Source: Roseiflexus sp. RS-1 (GTDB lineage Bacteria > Chloroflexota > Chloroflexia > Chloroflexales > Roseiflexaceae). From it: a stretch of DNA of 64,000 bases. Below, piece after piece: positions 57,610 to 64,000 of this stretch. The stretch is from positions 3,595,501 through 3,659,500 of the forward strand of contig NC_009523.1 in NCBI RefSeq assembly GCF_000016665.1. Reading direction: 5' to 3'. The notes under the pieces are model-generated. The model was given only the letters and a program-made list of their open reading frames with translations, was not told the DNA's origin and did no database searches. Position 1 is the stretch's first letter, and the number at the start of each line of letters is the position of its first letter. The position numbers and the translations under genes were made by a program.

Positions 57610-57745
57610 GGACACGGTATACCGTTCTGCGCCAGGTTCACGAGATCGCCGCGGAGTGTTGGGTAGCCGTGTCCTTCAACGCGACCAAGCCGAACAGTTA
57701 TCTGGGCCCTCAAACCCGCATATGCTAGCAAGGCTGGCGCCGTTT
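57610..57745 (+). ncRNA. Predicted bridge RNA of IS110 copy 3
   Basis: Stem-loop 1 (target-binding) is closed by GGACACGG (57610-57617) and CCGTGTCC (57667-57674). It holds CTGCGC (57627-57632), same-sense as the left target half, and CGCGGAG (57650-57656), complementary to the right target half CTCCGCG. Stem-loop 2 (donor-binding) is closed by 57681-57691 with 57732-57740 (nine pairs, two bulged A). It holds ACAGTTA (57694-57700), identical to the right end of the element, and ATGCTAG (57722-57728), complementary to the left end CTAGTAT with one G-T wobble. This is the IS621-type bridge-RNA plan. The 3' end is uncertain. Confidence 0.75.
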
Positions 57746-57764
57746 TCCTCAGGAGGTTCTGTGT

Positions 57765-58727
57765 ATGGCTTCCCGTGAGTCGCTCTTTATCGGCATTGAT
57801 GTCTCCAAACAGACGCTGGATGTGGCGTTTGGCGCCGACCCGCACGCGCCACGCGAGACGATACCGTATACCAACGAAGGTGTCCAGCTCCTGGTCACGC
57901 GACTCCAGCGCCTGCAGCCGACCCTGATTGTGCTGGAGGCGACCGGCGGGCTGGAGCGCATGGTGTTCGCCCAACTGCTCCAGGCTGGCGTGCCGACGGC
58001 GCGGGTGCAGCCACGCCGCGTGCGCGCCCTGGCGCACGCGGAAGGACGCCAGGCGAAGACCGACCGCCTGGATGCCCGGTTGCTCGCCCGCTTTGCCGAA
58101 CGGGTGCGCCCGCCGCACCACCAAGCGACGGACGAGCAGCGCGCATCCTTGCGCGACCTGCTGGTCCGGCGGGAGCAGGTGATTCAGATGCGGACGGCTG
58201 AGATCAATCGGTTGACGGCTGCCGCGCCGAACCTCCGCCCGGGCATCCAGCAGCATATTGATTGGCTGGATCAGGAGATCCGTGCGCTTGAGCAGGAACG
58301 CGACAACGAGGCGGAGCGCACCGACGAGGTGCGCCGGAAACGGGAGCTGCGCGACAGCGTGCCCGGCATCGGCGCGATCACCGCACTGAACCTGCTGCTC
58401 CGCCTGCCCGAACTGGGGACCATCAATCGCAAGGAAGCGGCGGCCTTTGTGGGCGTTGCGCCGTATGCCAATCAGAGCGGCGCACAGCACAAACCCCGGC
58501 ATATCTCCGGCGGCAGGAGGGATGTGCGCAGCGTGTTGTACATGGCGACCCTGGCGGCCACGCGGCGCCGTCTGGTCAGGCGCGCCTTCGATCAGCGCCT
58601 GTGTCAAGCTGGCAAGCCGCGCAAGGTCGCCATCGTCGCTGCGATGCGCAAGCTGCTGACTATTCTCGGCGCAATATTGCGTCAGCAAAAGCCCTGGGAT
58701 CCGGCTGTGCATACGAGCGCCCCTTGA
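57765..58727 (+). CDS. IS110 family transposase (copy 3)
   Basis: Intact 320-residue protein with Asp12, Glu58, Asp100, Asp103 and Ser248. It differs from copy 1 at a few sites (RETIPYTNEG, ELRDS). The ribosome binding site AGGAGG lies 9 bp before the ATG. The TGA stop is part of the right-end TTGACA. Confidence 0.95.
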   Translation: MASRESLFIGIDVSKQTLDVAFGADPHAPRETIPYTNEGVQLLVTRLQRLQPTLIVLEATGGLERMVFAQLLQAGVPTARVQPRRVRALAHAEGRQAKTDRLDARLLARFAERVRPPHHQATDEQRASLRDLLVRREQVIQMRTAEINRLTAAAPNLRPGIQQHIDWLDQEIRALEQERDNEAERTDEVRRKRELRDSVPGIGAITALNLLLRLPELGTINRKEAAAFVGVAPYANQSGAQHKPRHISGGRRDVRSVLYMATLAATRRRLVRRAFDQRLCQAGKPRKVAIVAAMRKLLTILGAILRQQKPWDPAVHTSAP

Positions 58728-58744
58728 CAAGCAACACAGTTACT

Positions 58745-59133
58745 CCGCGTCTCCGCATGCATCGGACCGGCTCACGCGGAGGCGCGGAGGCGCGGAGATG
58801 GGGAGCGCAGCGTTCGCAGAGGAAGATTTCATATCGCGTCACGCACACGCAGGCTTTGCCATGTTTCCATCAAGGTTCTCTGTGCCCTCGGCGTCTCAGC
58901 GGTGCGTTTTTGCAGTGAAGTCAATAATCCAGCATAGCCCGCGCAGGCGGGCTTTGCCTTGCATAGCCGAGGGCTTATGGTCTTTGAGTAATTATTCCGC
59001 CATAGCCCGCGCAGGCGGGCTTCGCCTTGGCTAGCCGAGGGCTTCAGTCCCACGGCTAGCGCGGGATAGCGGATTTATTTCTCAATCTCCATTAGCCCCA
59101 CGGCACGCGGCGCATACCGGATGAAATGCTCAA
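58745..59133. repeat. Repeat island right of IS110 copy 3
   Basis: Includes an unoccupied IS110 target-like site (AG core at 58780-58781), a GGCGTTCGCAGAGGAA-type unit (58803-58842) also found inside the membrane-protein gene at 46.8 kb, a GACGCC/TTTTTGCAG repeat (58870-58920), and two inverted AGCCCGC/GCGGGCT elements (58935-59045). No gene is seen. Confidence 0.78.
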
Positions 59134-59900
59134 TGTGCGGGCGGGGACGCCCGCGCTCCCAGGTTGCACGTGGTGCGCTCATTCCGCTTTCGCCGCATGC
59201 GGGCGGGGACGCCTGCGCTCCCAGGACGTGCGTGGTGCGCTCATTCCGCCTTCGCCGCATGCGGGCGGGGACGCCTGCGCTCCCAGGACGTGCGTGGTGC
59301 GCTCATTGCGTGCGGGCGGGGACGCCCGCGCACCCAGGACGTGCGTGGTGCGCTCATTCTGCCTTCGCTGCGTGCGGGCGGGGACGCCCGCGCTCCCAGG
59401 TTGCACGTGGTTCGGTCATTCCGCCTTCGCCGCATGCGGGCGGGGACGCCCGCGCTCCCAGGTCGCACGTGGTTCGGTCATTCCGCCTTCGCTGCACACG
59501 GGCGGGGACGCCCGCGCACCCAGGACGTGCGTGGTGCGCTCATTCCGCCTTCGCCGCATGCGGGCGAGGACGCCCGCACTCCCAGGACGCACGTGGTTCA
59601 GTCATTCCGCATTCGCCGCACGCGGGCGAGGACGCCCGTGCACCCAGGTCGCACGTGGTTCGGTCATTCCGCTTTCTCCGCATGCGGGCGCGGATGCCCG
59701 CGCTCCCAGGTCGCACGGGGTTCGGTCATTCCGCCGTCTCCGCGTGCGGGCGCGGATGCCCGCGCTCCCAGGTCGCACGGGGTTCGGTCATTCCGCCGTC
59801 TCCGCGTGCGGGCGCGGACGCCCGCGCTCCCAGGTCGCACGGGGTTCGGTCATTCCGCCGTCTCCGCGTGCGGGCGCGGACGCCCGCGCTCCCAGCATCG
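59134..59900 (+). repeat. Tandem array of a 62-bp hairpin-bearing unit
   Basis: About twelve units, most 62 bp long, start at 59136, 59198, 59260 and onward. Each contains TGCGGGCGGGGACGCCCGCG (a GCGGGCG/CGCCCGC hairpin), CTCCCAGG, CACGTGGTGCGCTCATTCCG and a variable TTCGCCGCA end. Units diverge gradually along the array (GGGGACG to CGGATG), and the last four are almost identical. As 62 is not a multiple of 3, all plus frames read open. There are no spacers, so it is not a CRISPR array. Confidence 0.9.
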
Positions 59901-60156
59901 GGTTCAACCTTTGCGAGAACTGTTATAGGACTGCCCGACAGCTCATGAGACCACTGAGGCAGCCTTTGCGACCCGATCCGGGTCGTTTACGCCGATAGAC
60001 GTGCTCATGCTGACCACCGCGTAACGCGAACCCCAATGATGACCCTATCGGCTATCGGCTATTAGCTATCAGCTATCGGCTATCAGCTATCGGCTATCAG
60101 CTATCGGCTATCAGCTATCGGCTATCAGCTATCGGCTATCAGCTATCGGCTATCGG
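59901..60156. repeat. Inverted flank unit and CTATCGG heptad array
   Basis: A GAGAACTGTTATAGG motif (59914-59928) is followed by a 100-bp unit that is an inverted relative of 52765-52875, then CCCTATCGG and about 17 heptads (60046-60170). The array runs into the 3' end of the helicase gene. Confidence 0.85.
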
Positions 60157-62763
60157 CTATCGGCTATCGGCCACCCCCCGGTACAGCGCATTTGCTTCGG
60201 CTTCGATGGCAGCCAGCGCCGATCTGCCAGCGTCATCGCTGATGGCTGTGCGCCCGGTGGCAATCCGATAGCGCAACGCAACCAGCATGGCCGTGCGACG
60301 CACACCCGGAGGTTCGGTTTTCGCGCGCGCCAGTTGCTGTTTCAGTTCTTCGATCAGCGCCGATCCCTTCCCATGTCCACCGAACGCGCTCCTTGCCGGC
60401 GGCGTATGTCCCGTCAGCAGCGCCGCAAGCGTCGCCGCCCCGATCTTCGACAGGTGTTGATTGCCATTGCCGCACTTCGGCGACTGAATGCACGCCGGGC
60501 ATCCCTCGCTGCACGGACAGTCGATCAGCAACCGCCAGGTCTGCTCCCACCACTGCGCTGCCTGTTCGTATCCCACTTCTGCGATCCCCACACCGCCCGG
60601 TACGCCGTCATACACAAAGATCGTCGCTGCGCCGGTATCCGGGTGAACATCGATCGATAGCCCGCCAATATCACCACGGTCACATTGAGCAAAGAGCGGC
60701 AACAACCCGATTGCCGCGTGCTCCATTGCGTGCAGCGCATCGATCACTCCATCGCACACCTGCTCGACCTGCCGACAGATTGGATCGGGGACTGTCCACC
60801 ATACCGCAATAGTGCGAAATGTTTGCGGCGGCATCGTCAGGTCATGCTCACCGAGCACTTCATCGGTGTAGTGCTGCTTGCGCCGGTAGCCAACCACGCG
60901 GCGCGTCACCTCGACAACGCCGAGAAAGAGGGTCGCCGGTCCGATGTTGCACTGCTGGCGCACCTGCTCGATGGTGATGTCGGTTTCGTCCAGGGTCTGG
61001 GTATAATACTCAACCCGCGCCCGTCGCGCCAGCGCCCGCCGCGGGGTCAACTCGACGACAACGTAGGTATCGCCCTGGTGCATGTAGACGGCGCCGGGAA
61101 AGACCTCGAACGGCGCGCGGGTGGCGGCGATCTGCTCGATCCGACGATCAGTATCAATGTCGATCAGGTCGATCGGGTCGCCATCGGCGCTGCGGATGTT
61201 GACCCCGGCGGCCGGTCGGGGATCGCCGGCATACGCGAATCGACCGTCGGGCAGCGCGGCTAATTCACCGCGCCGGAGCAACCAGTCACGCAATTTTGCG
61301 AAGGTTGCGCCAAACCAGAGATCATCGGCGTCATGCAGCGGGAGTTCGGCGGCGGCGCAGCGCACCTGGTCACGCAGAATGTACGGATTGTCCAGCGCGA
61401 CGCGGGCATATTCGTGGGGACGGCTGAAGAACTCGGCCGGATGCCGCATGTAAAACTGGTCGAGCGGGTCGTCCTGCGCCACGAGCGCCGCCAGACTCTG
61501 CCCCTGCGAGCGTCCGGCGCGCCCTGCCTGCTGCCAGGCGCTGGCAATCGTTCCCGGAAAACCGCCCATGACGACAGCATCCACGCCGCCAATATCGACC
61601 CCCAGTTCAAGGGCGTTGGTCGATACCAGACCACGCAGATCGCCGCCGGCAAACGCCTGCTCCAGACGCCGACGCTCCTCGACCGTGTATCCCGCGCGGT
61701 AGGCGGCGATCTGCCCGGTATCCGGTTGTCGTGTTTCGGTTATGTCACTTCGTATCGAACGGTCACGCCCGTTATCCGGCGGCGCGTTATTTTCCAGCGC
61801 CTCGCGCGCATAGCGCAGCACCAGTTCCGCGCTGCGCCGGGTGCGCGTGAATGCCAGCGTCTTGACGCCAGCACGAACCAGCAGCGCCAGTACGCTGGCA
61901 GTCTCGACGTTGGTGCTGCGTCGTTGTCCCTGTTCCGACAGCCAGGACATACTGCGTTGCCGGTCGGTCAGCGGCGGGTTCCAGAACAGGAAGGTGCGCG
62001 CTCCCTGTGGTGCGCCATCGTCGTCGATCACCCGCACCTCATCGCCGACCAGCGCTGCCAGGTGCTGCTGCGGGTTGGCGCTGGTCGCCGAGCAGCAGAT
62101 AAACTGCGGCGCGCTGCCGTAATGGGCGCACAACCGTCGCAGCCGCCGCATGATCAGCGCGACGTGCGTACCGAACACGCCGCGATAGACGTGTGCCTCA
62201 TCCAGCACCACATAGCGCAACCGCGCCAGGATCCCCTGCCAGCGCGCGTGATCGGGCAACAGCGTGCGATGGAGCAGATCGGGGTTCGACAGAATGACAT
62301 GCGCCCCGGTGCGCAGTCGGTCGCGTGCTGGTCGAGGCGTATCGCCGTCCAGGGTCGCTGCCGTAAGCGCTGGACCGCCTGCCGCTTTGAGCGCTGCAAG
62401 GAGACTGTTCAACGCGCGCAACTGGTCGGCGGCGAGCGCCTTGGTTGGAAAAAGAAACAGCGCGCAGGCAGTGTGATCGGTGATCGCCGCTTCAATGGTC
62501 GGCAACTGATAGCAGAGAGTCTTCCCCGATGCCGTCGCCGTCACGATGCCGATATGATAACCGGCGCGCGCTGCATCGAGCGCAGCCGCCTGGTGGGTAT
62601 AGAGGCGCGTGATTCCGCGTGCAGCAAGCGCCGCAGCGAGCGGTTGCGGCAGCGGCGCGGAAGGTTCCGCAAAGCGCGCAGCGCGCGCAGGGAGACGTTC
62701 GATATGCGCAATCTGACCGGCATAACCGCGCGCGCCGCGCAATAGTTCAACAAAATCGGTCAT
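60157..62763 (-). CDS. mrfA: MrfA/YprA-type superfamily 2 helicase with DUF1998 zinc domain
   Basis: This 868-residue ATP-dependent 3'-5' DNA helicase resembles Bacillus MrfA, which acts in repair of mitomycin-type adducts and cross-links. Visible features: Q-like YTHQAAALDAA, Walker A TATASGKT with Lys81, DEAH box 188-191, CCSATSANP (motif III), VSTNALELGVDIGGVDAVVMGGFPGT and QQAGRAGRSQ (motifs V-VI). The C-terminal DUF1998 domain has four Cys in CPCSEGCPACIQSPKCGNGN. The MrfB exonuclease partner is not adjacent. The last residues (GVADSR) and the TAG stop are encoded by the first CCGATAG heptads of the downstream array, so the native C-terminus may have been altered by array growth. Confidence 0.93.
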   Translation of the reverse strand: MTDFVELLRGARGYAGQIAHIERLPARAARFAEPSAPLPQPLAAALAARGITRLYTHQAAALDAARAGYHIGIVTATASGKTLCYQLPTIEAAITDHTACALFLFPTKALAADQLRALNSLLAALKAAGGPALTAATLDGDTPRPARDRLRTGAHVILSNPDLLHRTLLPDHARWQGILARLRYVVLDEAHVYRGVFGTHVALIMRRLRRLCAHYGSAPQFICCSATSANPQQHLAALVGDEVRVIDDDGAPQGARTFLFWNPPLTDRQRSMSWLSEQGQRRSTNVETASVLALLVRAGVKTLAFTRTRRSAELVLRYAREALENNAPPDNGRDRSIRSDITETRQPDTGQIAAYRAGYTVEERRRLEQAFAGGDLRGLVSTNALELGVDIGGVDAVVMGGFPGTIASAWQQAGRAGRSQGQSLAALVAQDDPLDQFYMRHPAEFFSRPHEYARVALDNPYILRDQVRCAAAELPLHDADDLWFGATFAKLRDWLLRRGELAALPDGRFAYAGDPRPAAGVNIRSADGDPIDLIDIDTDRRIEQIAATRAPFEVFPGAVYMHQGDTYVVVELTPRRALARRARVEYYTQTLDETDITIEQVRQQCNIGPATLFLGVVEVTRRVVGYRRKQHYTDEVLGEHDLTMPPQTFRTIAVWWTVPDPICRQVEQVCDGVIDALHAMEHAAIGLLPLFAQCDRGDIGGLSIDVHPDTGAATIFVYDGVPGGVGIAEVGYEQAAQWWEQTWRLLIDCPCSEGCPACIQSPKCGNGNQHLSKIGAATLAALLTGHTPPARSAFGGHGKGSALIEELKQQLARAKTEPPGVRRTAMLVALRYRIATGRTAISDDAGRSALAAIEAEANALYRGVADSR

Positions 62764-62862
62764 AGGCGCCCGCCGATGCGTCTAACTTCAGACACCGCAC
62801 CATCATGGCACGGCGCCGAACAGATGTCAAGACCACTGAGATACGATCCCCATTCGTGCGAT

Positions 62863-62911
62863 ACCGGATCGTAATCAGCCACATGCACGTTTGCACAGGT
62901 TACGATCCGGT
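62863..62911 (+). promoter_or_regulatory. Inverted repeat upstream of the MshEN-like gene
   Basis: A perfect 12-bp inverted repeat (ACCGGATCGTAA / TTACGATCCGGT, 25-nt loop) is followed by TTT. It could be an attenuator hairpin, a terminator or a pair of operator half-sites in the leader of the gene at 63010. TTGCAC (62891-62896) with a 17-bp spacer to a TAGCAT-like -10 overlaps its right arm. Confidence 0.4.
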
Positions 62912-63009
62912 TTTAGCATACTTAACCAAAAGACAACAACAACCCGTTTGTCAAGAATGCCATGATGCACTTGCACCATTCAATGTCACGCAGGAACCAC
63001 GACGTCGCA

Positions 63010-63759
63010 ATGAACCAAGCCTGTTCCCGCCCATGCCCATTCGTTCAGCGGCATCGGCATGACCTCATCCGGCTGCGCGATCATCTCGCCGAAGGTCATC
63101 GCTGCGCTGACGCATGGATCGCGATAGCGCATCTGGTGCATGAACCGTGGCAACGCCTGGACTGTCTGGAACGTGCGTGCGCCATCGACCCCGATGACCA
63201 GAACCTGCAGATCGCCCGCCTCGAACATTATGTCGTGCTGCATCCAGAAGACGCACACGCAGCGGAAGAACTGCGCGAAGCAAAAGCCCGCCGTGCGCTG
63301 GAACGTTACAAGCCGCGCGTCTTTCGCCACCAGGACGCTTCGCAGCCGATCGGCGCCATTCTGCGCGCGCTGCGTGCCATCAGCGACACCGATCTGGAAG
63401 TTGTGCTGGAAGAGCAGGATCGTCTCCGCCGCCTTGGACGCCCGCTGCTCCTGGGCGACCTGCTGGTGCGGCGTGGCAGGGTAGCGCCGGAAACGCTGGC
63501 GCGCGCACTGACCCTGCAAAGCCGCCTCCGTGCGGTGAACGGCGCTGTGCCGCGCACACTGGGAGAGTATCTGATCGCCCAGGGGCACGTTACCCCTGAT
63601 CAACTCGAACGCGCTCTGATCGAACAGATCCGTCTGCGCGCATCCGGCGCCCATGAACCGCTCGGCGAAATCCTGCTGCGTCACGGCGCCGTCGATGCCG
63701 CCATCCTGCAACGCGCCTTCCAGCAGCATATGCACGACGCAATGACGGCATTCGAGTGA
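63010..63759 (+). CDS. TPR-like protein with three MshEN/GspE-N-type repeats
   Basis: The 249-residue product has a helical, TPR-like N-terminal half (WIAIAHLVHEPWQRLDCLERACAIDPDDQNLQIARLE) and three C-terminal repeats of the type II secretion ATPase N-terminal (MshEN) pattern: LLGDLLVRRGRVAPETLARALTLQ, LGEYLIAQGHVTPDQLERALIEQ and LGEILLRHGAVDAAILQRAFQQ. In MshE this repeat binds cyclic di-GMP. Conservation of the LG-xx-L-xx-xG and L-xx-xL-xx-Q positions suggests that here too, though the leading Arg is missing in all three. No ATPase domain is fused. The start at 63010 is a choice among several in-frame ATGs from 62962. Confidence 0.65.
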   Translation: MNQACSRPCPFVQRHRHDLIRLRDHLAEGHRCADAWIAIAHLVHEPWQRLDCLERACAIDPDDQNLQIARLEHYVVLHPEDAHAAEELREAKARRALERYKPRVFRHQDASQPIGAILRALRAISDTDLEVVLEEQDRLRRLGRPLLLGDLLVRRGRVAPETLARALTLQSRLRAVNGAVPRTLGEYLIAQGHVTPDQLERALIEQIRLRASGAHEPLGEILLRHGAVDAAILQRAFQQHMHDAMTAFE

Positions 63760-64000
63760 TAAGAATATAAACTGGTATTTGCCCCTTGCAGTCGGGCTGA
63801 TGGAGATCGAGAATTTACAGCATTTCTCAGATACGTTGACCATCGTTCGCGTCTGCCATGTCGCGCGAGACGCAGTGTAGACCGAAATTCATTTCGGTCG
63901 CCGCTCGTAGACCGAAATTCATTTCGGTCATCGCGTGAAACGCGCTATTCCCAGGAGCGGTCAACCTTGTCCATCAGGTTCAACCCCGTTGAGAACTGCT
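63760..64000. repeat. Repeat island at the right edge
   Basis: Contains a CAGTCGGGCTGATGGAGATCGA unit, two copies of the perfect hairpin GACCGAAATTCATTTCGGTC (63881-63900 and 63911-63930), and the start of another GAGAACTGCT motif at the window end. No gene is seen. Confidence 0.75.

Larger units (their letters stand above)
57596..58744 (+). mobile_element. IS110-family insertion sequence, copy 3
   Basis: A complete 1149-bp element in plus orientation. The left end starts AGTATAATC after a CT core (57594-57595). The right end is CACAGTTA-CT (core 58743-58744). Flanks rejoin to CCTCCGCGTG-CT-CCGCGTCTC, matching the uninterrupted sequence at 48838-48859. Confidence 0.94.

Noticed and set aside
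59121-59998. Three overlapping 250-290-codon frames
   Set aside because: They are translations of the 62-bp tandem array, which is open in all plus frames because 62 is not divisible by 3. Products are simple Gly/Arg/Ser repeats.
61333-62745. 470-codon plus-strand frame over the mrfA helicase
   Set aside because: Antisense shadow of a helicase with complete motifs.

Overview
The window is about 64 kb of GC-rich bacterial DNA with dense gene packing interrupted by repeat-filled islands. Gene content (pentose and galactose catabolism, a Pfa-like lipid synthase, many PKD/FG-GAP secreted proteins, a NACHT-FGE fusion, abundant hairpin and heptanucleotide repeats) suggests a Chloroflexota chromosome, most like Roseiflexus. 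That assignment comes from recognising gene types, not from a database search.

Layout. 0.2-8.7 kb (+): sugar catabolism with a TIM-barrel isomerase, an SDR, xylose isomerase and xylulokinase, split by a secreted PKD-domain protein. 8.8-11.6 kb: hypothetical, SH3b and VanW-like proteins. 12.0-20.7 kb: galT (+) converges on a minus-strand operon: sugar-binding lipoprotein, two ABC permeases, an FG-GAP/ASPIC protein, an FHT-x-EH membrane protein and a GH4 glycosidase. This looks like alpha-galactoside uptake and hydrolysis feeding the Leloir pathway. A candidate structured small RNA lies between galT and the GH4 gene. 21-27.5 kb: metallo-hydrolases and small genes among repeats, with the first IS110 copy.

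27.7-43.5 kb (+) is the metabolic centrepiece: acyl-CoA dehydrogenase, a 3243-residue synthase (KS-AT-KS-ACPx6-KR-DH), a phosphopantetheinyl transferase, and an acyl-CoA carboxylase in three genes (carboxyltransferase, biotin carboxylase, biotin carrier). Together they can supply an extender unit, activate the carrier domains and build a polyunsaturated or hydroxylated acyl chain. All six carrier domains have Thr where the phosphopantetheine Ser is expected.

44-49 kb: rpiA, a cupredoxin-like protein, SCO1, a polytopic membrane protein and a ferredoxin. 48.5-64 kb is an accessory region with IS110 copies 2 and 3, a DUF6883/DUF4926 pair, a four-helix-bundle protein, a membrane-anchored NACHT-FGE protein whose C-terminus looks like a diversity-generating-retroelement variable region, an MrfA-type helicase and an MshEN-like protein, embedded in heptad (CCGATAG), 62-bp and hairpin repeats.

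The strongest sequence-level discovery is in the three IS110 copies. Each carries a complete bridge-RNA architecture whose guide segments can be read against the donor ends and the actual insertion sites. The element ends supply TTGACA and TATAAT boxes that make a promoter with a 17-bp spacer only when the element circularises.
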